DNA of 64,000 bases from Antennarius striatus (GCF_040054535.1 NC_090792.1:1468501-1532500); one strand, 5' to 3'. Counted from the first letter of the stretch, positions 1 to 21,989 are shown. A program made the numbers and translations. The notes: generated by a model not told the origin, from the sequence alone.

Positions 1-190
1 GGAAACCTGGAGCCTCCGACAAATACCGAAGCTAAGTTGTCAAGTACCTTCAGAAGATCTGCTAGAAGATGTGAATGCTGCAATAAGAACCATCCCCACA
101 GGGAACATAACTGAGACCAACAAGCTGATCCACAGTACAGCAACAGTAATCCTCGAGATGCTGGGATATAAGACAACACAGGGCATAACA
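1..190 (+). mobile_element. LINE-like retrotransposon fragment (RLE-type family, internal part)
   Basis: One reading frame from about 68 gives a peptide containing the stretch TETNKLIHSTATVILEMLGYK, which resembles an amino-terminal part of a fish non-LTR retrotransposon polyprotein. Other parts of what I think is the same family occur at 45.55-45.85 kb and 61.0-61.35 kb. It lies in an ak7 intron, left of exon 3. Family assignment is from memory of recurrent fish repeat proteins and is tentative. Confidence 0.4.
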
Positions 191-193
191 AAC

Positions 194-196
<3 letters not shown>

Positions 197-265
<69 letters not shown>

Positions 266-280
266 TTGTGTGTGTGTGTA
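197..280. repeat. (TA)n then (TG)n microsatellite
   Basis: An uninterrupted TA run of about 60 bases is followed by a short TG run. It directly follows the LINE-like fragment and may be its tail. Confidence 0.9.
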
Positions 281-492
281 AAATAAAGATAAATAATAAT
301 TAAATAATAACATAAATATCCTGTCTATAAAACTAGTTAGTCTATATATTTTTTCCCATGTGCATTAACATTAATGGACTAACTTTGAGTACTTTGCAGA
401 AAATAAACAAATAACGTGTTTATTTTGAGGGTTTTTTTTATGAAATAATTTCAGTCAACAACACAGTAAACTATCAACCAGCAGGTACTCAC

Positions 493-1003
493 CTGACAGT
501 GCCCAGGAAGCCTCTTTCAGCTGCTCAGCATGCTGGGTAATGTTGTAGATGATGACGTCACAGTCCATCAGTTTGAGAAGTCGCTCATCTTGGTTCAGCT
601 GCTTCCAACAACGACAACAAGCTGTTGTTCAGTCCGACCGGACATGCTGACAGGTGATTGGACCACACCGGACAGGTGACTCACCTGCTCCACCTGCTGC
701 GCGTGAGCTCCGTCCTCCTCCAATCCGTCACCAGCAGCTCCGACAACGTGATAGGCTCTGCTCCGGTCTGACGTCACTCGCTCCTCTTCCTCAGTTTCTG
801 GATCGGGAGTTTCGACCACACATCGGGACAGAAACTACCGACAACACAGTGATGACGACACATGTTCACTCACTCCCTCTACGTCACTAGTCTGGTGATG
901 ACGTCAGATTTACCTGGGCGATCTGTCCGGACGAATACGAGTTAATGTCGTTGATGAAGACTCGTTTAGGTGAGAGTCGGAGCTGCTCGGTACTTTCCGC
1001 CAT
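493..1003 (-). CDS. ak7: Adenylate kinase 7, first three coding exons (partial)
   Basis: This is the 5' end of ak7. Exon 1 is 914-1003 (30 codons from the ATG at 1001-1003), exon 2 is 685-834 (50 codons) and exon 3 is 493-601 (36 codons plus one base). All borders are AG/GT. Exon 1 contains [17 protein letters not shown], exon 2 starts FLSRCVV followed by an acidic stretch, and exon 3 contains [12 protein letters not shown] and ASWALS. These match the conserved amino-terminal NAD-binding-like region of vertebrate AK7, where human has RVFINLLDSYSSG and [14 protein letters not shown]7 is a cilium-associated nucleotide kinase that also has adenylate kinase and Dpy-30 domains. Those domains lie beyond the left edge: the remaining 480 bases hold only repeat and intron. 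No break is seen. Confidence 0.9.
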
Positions 1004-1029
1004 GTCAGCCTGAGTGATGGTGTTGTCCC

Positions 1030-1043
1030 GTTGTCATGGAGAC
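1030..1043 (-). promoter_or_regulatory. X-box-like (RFX) site in ak7 promoter
   Basis: GTTGTCATGGAGAC lies 27 bases upstream of the ak7 start codon. It is close to the palindromic X-box GTTGCCATGGCAAC that RFX factors bind in promoters of ciliary genes. I see 11 of 14 positions matching. That it regulates ak7 is inference. Confidence 0.45.
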
Positions 1044-1184
1044 AAGATCACAGCACGGAGATCAGATCAGTGTGGCTTTAAAGGCTTTAAAGTCACATGA
1101 CCCACAGACAGGTGATCACGTGTGTATCCCTCCACACAGACCCAACTGTTGGAACCTACACGTGGATTATATATATCACAGATT

Positions 1185-2540
1185 TATATTAGATAGATAG
1201 ATACTTTATTAATCCCGGAGGAAATTGTATATATCCACTGCTCAGGCATTACATAACGAATAATACTGGACAAATTATTATTTATTATTATTTATTTATT
1301 TATTATATTGAATTAAAATATTTACTCACTTTTACATTTGAGTCTGGAGCATGACCAGCTGCTGTGCAGCACAAACATGATCAATAGTAATGACAGATAA
1401 AATGTGGTTTGTATGAATTATTAGTTAGAATTCATTAAAGTAATCATCTCAAGTAAAAAAATATTTTTTAATGGAAGCGCAAAGAGAATTAATTTGTCAT
1501 TCATCTTGTTAAAAACAACTGTTGATATTCATTATTGAAGATTCCACAAAGAAGTTTTTTTTTATATTATAAGGATCATATTTATTTTTCCATATAAATT
1601 AAATTGCTTGATGTCTTGAAGGATTTTTTTCTGCATAAGCAGGTGACAGCACTTCAAACAGTAGACAGGATCACCCATGTGATCAATACACAGCCTCCTG
1701 ACACAATACCGAACATTAAATACAACTCACAGGTTTGGGTCGGATTCTTTATAAACAGTTTTCTGTCTATGCTCTCACCTCAGATTAAGGCCCAGATTAA
1801 ATGCCCAGTATTGACAGTATGTCTTCACTGCTAAAATTCAAAATAATAACTTTTATTTGGATATTGTCTGTGTCGGTTCTCAGTCATCCAGGTCGACGTA
1901 AATCAAGAAGAGCATAAAAGAATCAGCTGGACTTTTTTTTAGGTTGGTTGAAGATGTTTCACCTCTCACCTTAGAGTCTTCAGTTCTCACTAAATCTAAA
2001 TCATATATGTGTCCTCTGTCTTTATAGATATCATAATGAACCTGGACATCAGCTTTTCAGAACTCTCTTTTCTCTATTCTCTATTCTGACCAGTTGGCTG
2101 TTCATCTTTTCTTACCAGAGATTGTCTTCACCTCATAGGAGCAATGGCATCAATAACATTTTCAATTTTACAACTAAAATGATCTACAAGGTCTTTGACA
2201 GACACAGGGGAGGGGTGGTATGACAGAGGAGGCCTGAAGGAATATTTCACTGGTGTTTTCAGTGATATATCGTTTTGTGATTACTTCTGTTTGAACCTGT
2301 GTGTGCGTGGAGACAGCACTCTCAAAGAAAACACAGGAATGATCAGAGAGCAACATCAGTCACCACAACCTCAGAAATGTTTAGACATTTGGAAATGATG
2401 AAGTGAGCTGAGAATGAAGCCACTCACATCAGCGACATGACGAGTGACAGGTGTGTTCAGATCTTGGCTCATTCTACCTGATCCTTTCCCTTATGGTGAT
2501 GCAGGCTGACCTAATGTATGTTCTATAGGCTCTGAGGTGT
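1185..2540. other. Intergenic region, no gene seen
   Basis: AT-rich sequence between the ak7 promoter and a LINE fragment. At 1190-1232 there is a short piece resembling the fish LINE tail that reads actttattaatcccggagg. Short open frames occur but have no coding character that I can recognise. Confidence 0.6.
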
Positions 2541-2549
2541 ATTTGACTC

Positions 2550-3030
2550 TGATGGACTGCAGGCTGCTTATGAGGTGCTCTATAGGTCTGTCATGTTGAC
2601 AAAGGAGCTGAGTCCAAAGACGAAGCTCTTGATTTACCGGTCAAACTTCATTCCTACTCTCACCTTTGGTCTTGAGCTTTTGGTCATGACCGAAAGGACA
2701 AGATCCTGGATAGAAGCGGCTGAAAAGAGGCTCCTCCGTAGAGTGGCTGGACTCAGCCTTAGAGAACGGGCGAGGAGCTCAGTCACCAGGGAGGAACTCA
2801 GAGAGGAGCTGCTACTCCTCCAGCTGAGGTGGTTCGGGCATCTGTTCCAGATGCCTCCTGGCCGCCTATTCTAGGTATGTCCTACTGGGAGGAGATCTCA
2901 GGGAGACCTATGTCTCTTGGACGGTCTGGAAACGCCTCAGGATCCCCCCCAGAAGAGCTGGATGAGGTGTCTGGGGAGAGTTAATAAGGACTACCCAGCT
3001 GATTGTTAGCTCTGCGACCCAGCCCCAGAT
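2550..3030 (+). mobile_element. Non-LTR retrotransposon, 3' end of reverse transcriptase ORF
   Basis: The frame from 2575 reads as the carboxyl end of a fish LINE. It has ELSPKTKLLIYRSNFIPTL, a WVMTER-like motif (LVMTERTRSWIEAAEKRLLRR), RVAGLSLRERARSSVTREEL and RWFGHLFQMPPGRL. A stop and frameshift follow, then a degraded ERLRIPPEELDEV-like tail to about 3000. The copy is 5'-truncated and decayed, as most LINE copies are. Confidence 0.8.
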
Positions 3031-3497
3031 CAACAGTTGTCATCAGCAGGTGGCGGATCAGTTAAACATGATGTGTCCATTCTGGAAATATCATGCAGAA
3101 CATCGACCCGCTTCATATTCTCTCCTGTTGGTTCACTGATTATTGATTGATTGAGTGAACTTGTCCTGTTTCACTGCCTGCTCCGGTCTGCCCCGCCCAA
3201 CCTCGTCTGTGTCCACCTGACCCCGATTGTGTTTCTGTACCTGTGTCCTGTCACTCCCACGTTCATGACAGACGTTTGTAATTAACGAGCAAGGTGAGAT
3301 TCACGTTTAGTGATATTCCTCTATATCAACCTGCTGTTTCTCTCCCCGTAAGATCTTTATGTTCATTTTGTTCCCATTCCTTTTCATTTTTTCTATTTCT
3401 TTTATTCCAGAAAGGAAGTCATCCAGAACCCAACCACACTCTGAACCTGAAGTCATCTGCAGAAACAAACACCACAACGTTTTCACACAACAGAAGC

Positions 3498-3503
3498 TTT
3501 ATT
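3498..3503 (-). terminator. Polyadenylation signal for lectin gene
   Basis: AATAAA on the minus strand (TTTATT on plus) lies 64 bases downstream of the lectin stop codon at 3567-3569. Confidence 0.55.
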
Positions 3504-3566
3504 TTAATTCCAGATCACATCTGACAGATTTCATGACTTGTTCCCATCTGAGGAGCAGCCTTGTCT

Positions 3567-4048
3567 TCATTTTGTACCCCTGTTATCATCGGAGTGCCAG
3601 ATGTCGTCTGAACCAACTCTCACAACCATGTCGCCGGTATGGTTCAAGATTACACTGCAATTTTCAGCTTCGTCTCTGGCAATGTCGGTATGCCACAAAC
3701 GTTTTCCATCCTTATCGTACATGACCAGGTCACAGTTTGCCTCCAACACAAACGAACGTTCAATCCACTGGTATCAGAACACCACGTATGTATCTGACGA
3801 GAGTTGTTGATCACAAAGTTTCTATCCTCCTGTCAGCAGAAACGGGGTTCATTGGTTAGGATTAGGATTAGGATTGGGGACAGGGTTAGGATTAGGGACA
3901 GGGCTAGGGACAGCGTCAGGGTCAGGGACAGACGTTGGTCATCCTGATGAGGTTACTCACCTGGAAAATCGCCTTCCACCATCCGCTTGGAGCTACCAGG
4001 GTACCTCCCAGGGCCAGCTCCTGATTTTTTGTCCAGAAAGGAGCTCAT
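3567..4048 (-). pseudogene. Lily-type (B-lectin) mannose-binding lectin with two frameshifts
   Basis: Two exons are visible: 3961-4048 (ATG at 4046-4048) and 3567-3829. The fold is the bulb-lectin domain known in fish mucus lectins (pufflectin type), which bind D-mannose through repeated QxDxNxVxY-like sites. Exon 2 has CDLVMYDKDGKRLWHTD, a later ILNHTGDMVVRVGSDDIWHS and an earlier RNFVINNSR/CSDTSG segment. As written, the gene is broken twice. Exon 1 has six A where five would keep the NQELALGG and WWKAIFQ segment in frame. Exon 2 lacks one base between the CSDTSGLNVRLC and LEANCDLVMY parts. Reading straight through gives an early stop. The splice sites and 3' half are clean, so the breaks are recent or are assembly errors. 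Family confidence is high; pseudogene status is moderate. Confidence 0.75.
3855..3937 (+). repeat. Degenerate telomere-like GGATTA/GGGACA repeat
   Basis: Repeated ttaggatt, agggttagg and agggacagg units lie in the intron of the lectin gene. They resemble but do not equal the vertebrate TTAGGG repeat. Confidence 0.7.
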
Positions 4049-4612
4049 GATTTGGTGGAAGAAAAGCTGTGTTGTTAGTGTGAAACGCTGCAGAACTTCG
4101 TCAGCGAAGACGTGAATACTCACAGGCTTGAAGGTGTTTCAGTCGTCAGAAAGTGAGAGAGACTGGTGAGGTGAGGGGCGTTTGCATCAGCCCTCTTTGG
4201 TGCACAGGGCCACCACTACTTGCTCTACCTGTTCTCCATCAGCATCATGATGGGTCGTGATGAGTGGGTAGTTTATTTTCCCCTGTGGGGATGAAGGTGA
4301 CATGGAACCAAACAGCTGCTTTGAGGTAGAACACAATGACAGCTGAGCTGACATTAATCACTGATCTCCATTTTCAACTGCTAAGATCATCGACAGCTCG
4401 TCTGTGGAATCATGCAGCATTGACTGATTCAGTAAAGGACTAACTGATCAGCATCCGCCTCCGGGAGGATTTGGATTCGCTCATTGCCCTAGGATTGACA
4501 AAAGACTCTCCGAACTATACCAGGAATGGGGCCTTCTCTGGACTCGCTCATCACCACACCGGGGATGGAGGAGAGATTCGGTGGATTGGCCTAACCGCAC
4601 CCGCCCACCTTT

Positions 4613-4985
4613 GTGGGGCAGCAGTGGCTCGGCGGTAGAGCAGACGTCTTATAACCAAACATCGCCCAGAGATTCTCAGAGTGTGAGCTGACTGTGAGGT
4701 GTCAGCTCACCTCCTGGCCACTGCCGAGGTGCCCTTGAGCAAGGCGCCGTCCCCTTACAAGCTTCTCAACTGGGCACCAAACCGAAGTCTTTGTCCTTCA
4801 CTATGCCTCCCCATGTACTGTTTGTTGTGTGCTTACTAATTCCATGCTTGCAGACCCCTTGTGTGTGTTGTTTCAGGGGCCTGCCTACGGTTGTATCTAA
4901 CACAAAAGATATGTACGGTATATGCATGAGTGCAAAAAGTAATTTCCCCTAGGGGATTAAATACAGTGGATCTTCTTCTTCTGCA
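4613..4985 (+). mobile_element. tRNA-derived SINE (family A)
   Basis: The head, GGGGCAGCAGTGGCTCGGCG and following bases, is tRNA-like. The body contains GTGCCCTTGAGCAAGGC and the tail reads AAAAGTAATTTCCCCTAGGG then TTAAAT and CTTCTTCTTC. Related pieces are at 8135-8280 (-), 34205-34320 (+), 46262-46400 (-) and 61620-61990 (+). Confidence 0.7.
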
Positions 4986-5400
4986 GCCATCCTGGTTGTT
5001 TTTAACCTTCTAGTGGAAGAACAATTTCAGCTGCAGGGCTTTGACTAAAGAACAGCTTCTATAGAACACATTCTCAAAGTCAAAGTCAACTTTATTGTCA
5101 AATGTACCATATATGCACGACATACAGCACAGATGAAATTACCAGCTTGTCCTGAAAAATGTGGGCTGGACCGGGCTGAAGGCCCTGGAGAACTACTGTA
5201 GAGGTAGAGGATTCTTACAGTGACTGTCCTGATGAGGTGTGAGGGCGTCTTCAACCCTTGCCCTCTACCTGGATGCAAACTACCCCCAGAAGAGGTGGCT
5301 GAGGGGTGTGCAAATGATAAAAAATATATAGAAATTAATATCTCCAACTTGAACTCCCACCTTATAGTGATGGGTGAGTTTGAGTGCCCAAATGATCCTA
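4986..5400. other. Intergenic, short repeat tail only
   Basis: No gene is seen. The piece around 5075-5105 (caaagtcaactttattgtca) is a common fish repeat terminus. Confidence 0.5.
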
Positions 5401-5640
5401 GGAGTTGTTGGTGTCACACAACCAACAAGACTGGAAGAGGGAATCCAAAAGCACAACAGACAAGCAGGTAGATCGAGAGTCACAGAATATTAAATTCGAC
5501 AGACAGAGTTCAGGTACAGGGTAAATCAGTCCAAACAGGCAGACAAATCTGATGAGGGGCAGGCAAACAGGCAGGAATCAGGCAGAATCAGACCCAGGAG
5601 TCAAAACTAAGGCAGGTAACAGGCATGTAGGTTCATGCAT
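5400..5640 (+). repeat. Interspersed repeat, same family as 31960-32462
   Basis: The sequence shares the order GGGAATCCAAAAGCA, a CAGACAAGCAGGTAGATCGA-like segment, TTAAATTCGACAGACAG, then CAGGAATCAGGCAGAATCAG with the better preserved copy at 31960-32462. No coding frame is visible. Confidence 0.6.
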
Positions 5641-5979
5641 ATGTATATATGCCATATAGATGCATGAACATATAAGCTAAATCTCTTTTTACTTTATTAG
5701 AAACCTGCTTTCTGTGCTCATCGACCGTTGTGTGAATGCAGTACAGCCACCCTGCCAGCAGAGGACACCCACGTTCCCAATAAATGAAGCTTTCAACACA
5801 ATTGTTGAAAACAGACTTCGATAGTCGATGCCCCGTAAAGCCTCATTTGGACATCACTAACTGAGGGCTAATCTGGCTTTATATAGGGTTGAGATTTATG
5901 GGGGGAGTGGCCGTAAAGGGGGGGGAGGGGGTCATGTAAGGGATTGACAAATTGGTCAGTGCATTTTCTGCAGTGATTG

Positions 5980-6680
5980 TTATGTAAATTTGTGTGTCAT
6001 CTGCATAACTGTGTTAGCATATTCTTTTCCCATAATCTGAACTAGCAGGAGAATATAAATGTTAAACAGAAAAGGCTCCAGAATGGAGTCTAGCAGAACT
6101 AACCATGTCATTTTTGTCCACTGATAGACACAAAATAGATTAAGTTCTTTAAGTGGGATTGAAATCAGTTTGGCACTGTGCCAGAAAGTCCCAACCACTT
6201 TTGCAATCTGTCTAAGAATATGTTGTGGTCAACCGCGTCAAATGCAGCACTAAGAGCTGGTAGTACTAGTACTGTAACTTTGCCACTGTCTGTTTAGTGT
6301 ATATCATTAAATACTTTAAGAAGGGCCTTGTCATTGTGTGGTTTGATTAAATCCTGATTGGAAGACCTCAAAACGAAGCTGTTCAGCTATTGGAAAACTT
6401 TTTTTCAATTCTCTTTCTTAAAAATGGGAGGTTTGATATTGGCCTGTAGTTGCTCAATATGGAACTGACTAGAGTGCTCCTTTTTGGAGGTGGCTTGATA
6501 ACTACAGTTTTTAGGGCTTGTGTGAAGACACCTGAAAGAATTGATGTGTTAACAATCTGTATAATATCTGGGGCCATGCAATTTGAAACTGTTTTGTAAA
6601 AGCCTGTAGGCAGAATATCAAGGCGGCAGCAGGAGGATTTCAGACGTTGTATAACATCCCCTACGTTGTTATGTTGATCG
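5980..6680 (-). mobile_element. L2-like LINE, reverse transcriptase core, decayed
   Basis: Minus-strand pieces spell SNYRPISNLPFLRKRIEK at 6383-6450 and ILEPFLFNIYILLLVQIM with a YANTVMQMTHKF remnant of the YADD catalytic loop at 5980-6090. Both are hallmarks of L2/CR1-group reverse transcriptase. Stops and frameshifts throughout show it is dead. Confidence 0.75.
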
Positions 6681-7014
6681 GATGGAATTTTGTCACACTC
6701 CCTATGGGGATTCCTTAAAATTTACCTACAATAAATACAATATGGCACAAGATGGCATCCCGTAGCTTTTTTGTAAGCTGCACCCTCATTATTTTGTCTT
6801 GTGTGTTTGTGTGCTGACATTTAGCCGTGCCTCACTAATGGAAACAATTACGTCCATTGCGTTAAAATGTAAATGGAAGTGCATTTTTTCCCAGTATTAC
6901 ATCGCGAAAAAAGGTAGCATTGATTCTTTTTATTGTAAGTATTTAAAGTTTGCGTCCCAGGGAGTCATGTCTGTCAAAAAATGTGCAATCTAGTAGGATT
7001 GATCACATCAAATT

Positions 7015-7200
7015 GTCCATATTTGTGAGTGTGCGCGTGAGTGGTTGTTTGTCTTTCATGTGGCTGTGATACACCGGCGACGTATCCGGAGTGTCCCCCG
7101 CCTCTCGTCTGTAGTCTGCTGGGGTAGGCTCCAACACAAAACGGAAAAAGCGGCGGTAGATAAATGATCACAATAAAATGAATGAACGGATGGATTTGTT
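7015..7200 (+). mobile_element. SINE family B, 3' part
   Basis: GTTTGTCTTTCATGTGGCTG, a CCTCTCGTCTG-type segment, GCTCCAACACAAAACGG, and a gaatgaacggatgg tail match the ends of the copies at 47.55-47.86 and 50.15-50.45 kb. Confidence 0.55.
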
Positions 7201-7246
7201 GGTCCTGATACATGTACAGTCTGGACAGCCACATGTTCTTCTTGAT

Positions 7247-7252
7247 TTTATT
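7247..7252 (-). terminator. Candidate galc polyadenylation signal
   Basis: AATAAA on the minus strand lies about 268 bases beyond the galc stop codon at 7520. It is the nearest downstream hexamer I noticed and no use is proven. Confidence 0.4.
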
Positions 7253-7519
7253 TGAAACATTATTCATACGAACACATTACACTGATGATTATTTTTTAAA
7301 CAAACAAGAATGCTTATATTAAATTTAACCAACATAGTGCAAAATCATCCCACCCCCCCCCCCAAAAAAATGTAATATCATTTCAAGTGTGCAGAGCATT
7401 AAATCACATTAGAAGACCTCTTACTCACTTTAAATCTTCAAAGTAAAACATTGAAATAACAAAGAGAAGTGTCCTTTGATCAAACCTTGTGTCACAATAT
7501 ATACATCACAGTGGATAAA

Positions 7520-18715
<11,196 letters not shown>

Positions 18716-18752
18716 ACACCAGCTCTACGGAGGCGCGCGATGGAGACGGAGG

Positions 18753-18840
18753 TCACGTGAGAATACGCTTTGACTAATCACGTGATCTTACAGGAAGTTT
18801 TTAAATGTCGTGGAAGTTGCAACATGGGTGAATCACGTGA
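18753..18840. promoter_or_regulatory. Three CLEAR/E-box palindromes upstream of galc
   Basis: TCACGTGA occurs at 18753-18760, 18778-18785 and 18833-18840, that is 38 to 125 bases upstream of the first galc ATG. TFEB and TFE3 bind the CLEAR site GTCACGTGAC in promoters of lysosomal genes. The first reads GGTCACGTGAG and the third AATCACGTGAC. Regulation is inferred from the motif and the lysosomal role of the gene. Confidence 0.7.
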
Positions 18841-18914
18841 CAAACCTCCATAGCTTCAATGAGCAAGCTGGTGGACGTTGTGTTGGACATACAGTATGTA
18901 TGCTTTGATATATG

Positions 18915-19125
18915 TCTAAATTATTATCATATATATATTATATATAATATATGTTATAATATATAATTATATATATTATATATATTATAATATATATTAT
19001 ATAAAATATATATAATATATTATAATATATATTTATATAATATATATAATCTATATTATAATATATATTATATATATATTATATATATATTATATATATA
19101 TTTTTTTTTTAATATATATATATAT
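18915..19125. repeat. (TA)n-rich low-complexity tract
   Basis: About 200 bases of tatata/ataatata with an internal poly-T. Confidence 0.95.
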
Positions 19126-19129
19126 GCTT

Positions 19130-19880
19130 TGAGTTCTAATTGATTAGACCCACAAAAAGACATTTCTAAAGAAACAACTTTCCCTGATTCCATTGGAGAC
19201 TCCTGCTGCCATTCAACCTTCAGCCGTGGCTTAGGGGTCAGCAGGGCATCTCTCAGGGAGAGTTCCTGTTTCATGACAGTGGCTAATTCTCTGAAGAATT
19301 ATGGACTTGGTGTGATGTATCAGATCTCTTTAATACACAGGGTTTTACTCTGTCAATAATAAAAACACTTCAGCTTTTATACCTGTTCATCAACAAATTG
19401 ACATTTTCCACCACCTTGCCTGCTTAAAAGGGCCCTTTTAGGGTCAGTGACCTGCCCCCTCACAGTATGCCAGCTAAAGCTTTAATAAATACCTTCATTT
19501 CCCTCAGGCATACTGTCTCTCAAAACTCAAATACAAACATATCTCTCACACGTACCTTTATTGAACTTTAAACAGATTAAAGAAATGTAGAAAGGAGGCC
19601 TGAAACCCGTTTGTTTCCAACCTATCTGTGTTCACAGTAAAAGGTTGTGTAATAAAAACAAACAGCCATCATAATGGACAGTGATTCCACTTTTCCATAG
19701 TTCTGCTTGTGATTTATGTATGTGTTGGGCTCAAACACAACCTGGGACATCATGTTTTAGCAAAGGTTTGTTTTGCTTTGTGCGGGCTTGTGGTTCATAA
19801 CTTTATGTTGTGACCTATATTCTTAAGGTCTAGCTACTTGCTCACAAGGCTACCTTTTTTCTGAATAGCTAGAGTATCTT
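19130..19880. other. Intergenic region between galc and the first GIMAP gene
   Basis: No gene is seen. It probably includes the 3' UTR of the GIMAP gene that ends at 19887. Confidence 0.5.
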
Positions 19881-19886
19881 CCTTAT

Positions 19887-20650
19887 CTACTGCAGAAGAC
19901 ATCTTTCTCTTTTTTTTGGCTTTCCTGCTACATTAATTTCTCTCTTAACTTCATCCTTTAGGGTTCTCCTCCGGTCATGCTCTTCTGCCTTAAGCTTCTT
20001 AGAAAGTTCATGTTTCTCTTTCTTTGAGGCTTTTTCTGCTTTTTTGAACATCTTTTTGGTATAGTGACCTCCATCATTCCCCAAAGTCATTCTGTCAATT
20101 TTCTCCAGGAGTTCTTCAACCTGTTTCTCATCTTTCACTTGGTTGTTGAAGACGTGGTATCTTCCATGACATGTCTCAATTAGACCCTGCATGTCTTCGC
20201 TCTTTGCGATAAACTGTTCAATAGTTTGCTTCTTCAGTCTGTCTCCGTGTGTGAACAACACTAGTGAGTATTTTGCTGCTTCCTCACCAAAAATGCTTTG
20301 AATCATCCTCATCGTATCTTTTTCCTCCTGGGTGAATCTGCCAAGCTTTAAGACCAACAAGAAGACATGAGGGCCTGGAGCAGACAGAGAAATACACATC
20401 TTGATTCTCTTCAGCAGCTCGTCCTGGGTTAAGTCAGTGTCAAACAGCCCTGGAGTGTCAATGACGGTGACTTCTCGACCTCTGAATTCTCCCTCAACTC
20501 TCTTGCTTTCAGTTGTACAGGAAATAGAAGACTGTCGGGAAGAAAAAAGATCTCTCCCAAAGATGGTGTTTCCTGTTGAGCTCTTTCCTGATCCTGTCTT
20601 CCCCACCAAAACGATTCGGAGTTCATCACTCCTCTTCTCAGTGTGAAATC
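19887..20650 (-). CDS. GIMAP-type (AIG1) GTPase with CaaX box, main exon
   Basis: GTPase of immunity-associated protein family. The exon opens after acceptor ttttacag in phase 1, and the preceding short coding exon was not located, so the start is unknown. About 254 residues are visible. They include P-loop VGKTGSGKSSTGNTIFG, G3 VIDTPGLFDT, the AIG1 conserved box around GPHVFLLVLKLGRFTQEE, G4-like LFTHGD and G5-like YHVFNNQ. A lysine- and glutamate-rich coiled-coil region follows. The protein ends KPKKRERCLLQ, a basic stretch plus CaaX box that suggests farnesylation and membrane anchoring. Such proteins act on membranes of immune cells. Paralogue lies 3 kb upstream. Confidence 0.88.
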
Positions 20651-20899
20651 CTGTAAAACGGAGAAACGTTTTCAGTTTGAGCCTTGTTTTCTTCAAAACA
20701 TTGAACTTTCCTGGAAGCTTTTACAACACATTTTATTTCTCTGAACATCTCAGGAGGTTCCCATGTGTTCCAGGATGCAGAATTTATGTTGATTAAAAGG
20801 CCTTTAAAACTGCTGTTATATACCTCGTCATCTATATACATTAGGAGTGATATCTGCATGGCCTTTTGATGAATAATTATAAAGACACTGACTCCATCT

Positions 20900-21180
20900 G
20901 GCCTATCTGCCCTTCTCTTTCTCTGCCTGTCTTTCTCTTACCCTGTCCTTATCTTCATTGTATTTCTTTTCCACCCAACCGGTCAAGGCGGATGGCCGCC
21001 CAAAAGAGTCTGGGTCCTGCCTGGACTTTCTTCCTCAATGAGGGAGTTTTTTCTCCGCCGCTGTCGCTTATGCTTGCTCTGGAGGGTTCTGTTGGGTTTC
21101 TCTGCCTGTTTGAAATGTCTGTTGACGTGATTAAGCACTTTATAAATAAAACTTGATGGATGGATGGACGGACGGAAACT
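20900..21180 (+). repeat. Fish interspersed repeat (family C)
   Basis: Shares CCGGTCAAGGCGGATGGCCG, GGGTCCTGCC, TTCCTCAATGAGGGAGT, GGAGGGTTCTGTTGGGTTTC and a GATTAAGCACTTTATAAATA tail with copies at 44430-44640 and 45930-46265. A short GGAT tandem follows. It is probably the 3' part of a LINE or a SINE. Confidence 0.75.
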
Positions 21181-21439
21181 GAACTCATAGTCAGCTGAGA
21201 TAGTCTCCAACGTAACCCGTGAACCAGATTCGGATAAGCGGCCAATGACGAGATTATAACAGTCGTCTCAACTTTCAGAAGATGAATGAAAGGAAATACT
21301 TGCATTTATGTGACATTTTATAGTCAACCAGCCGCTCAAAGTACTCTATGACGTGTGCTATATTCACTCACCTACCACTCACATACAGTATCCATGTCCT
21401 GATAGTAAATAAAGAACTACATTCAATACAACCTCGTCT

Positions 21440-21930
21440 GAGTTTCAGCTAAAATGAAAGGAAAGGTGTACAAAACTGTGGTGAGACCAGCGATGTTGTT
21501 TGGTCTAGAGACAGTGTCACTGAGGAAAAGACAGGAGACAGAGCTGGAGGTAGCAGAGATGAAGATGCTGAGGTTCTCTCTGGGAGTGACCAGGATGGAT
21601 AGGATCAGGAATGAGTACATCAGAGGGACAGCACATGTTAGAGGTTCTGGAGATAAAGTCAGAGAGGCCAGACTGAGATGGTTTGGACATGTCCAGAGGA
21701 GAGATAGTGAATATATTGGTAGAAGGATGCTGAGTTTTGAACTGCCAGGCAGGAGGCCTAGAGGAAGACCAAAGAGGAGATTTATGGATGTAGTGAAAGA
21801 GGACATGAAGGTAGTTGGTGTGAGAGAAGAGGATGCAGAAGACAGGGTTAGATGGAGGCAACTGTTTGCTGTGGTGACCCCTGAAGGGAAAAGACCACAG
21901 GAGAAGAAGAAGAAGAAGATTCAATGCATT
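21440..21930 (+). mobile_element. LINE, carboxyl end of reverse transcriptase ORF
   Basis: An open frame of about 150 codons reads KGKVYKTVVRPAMLFGLET, KMLRFSLGVTRMDRIRNEYI, RLRWFGHVQRRDSEYIGRR, GRRPRGRPKRRFMDVVKEDM and ends in a GAAGAA tail. These are hallmarks of a widespread fish RTE-group-like LINE. The frame is intact but 5'-truncated, and the (GAA)n tail is typical of its 3' end. Confidence 0.85.
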
Positions 21931-21989
21931 CATTTTCCAAAAAGGAAAGTACTTGTTTTCAAATGTAGTATCTTCAAGGATTAGATGAT

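Noticed and set aside
4613..4680. Possible tRNA gene
   Set aside because: The tRNA-like head runs into a SINE body and tail, and relatives occur at four other places in the window.
20638..20859. Possible first exon of the GIMAP gene starting MQISLLMYIDDEVYNS
   Set aside because: It has no donor site that joins in the phase needed by the main exon, and the reading frame runs through the intron acceptor.
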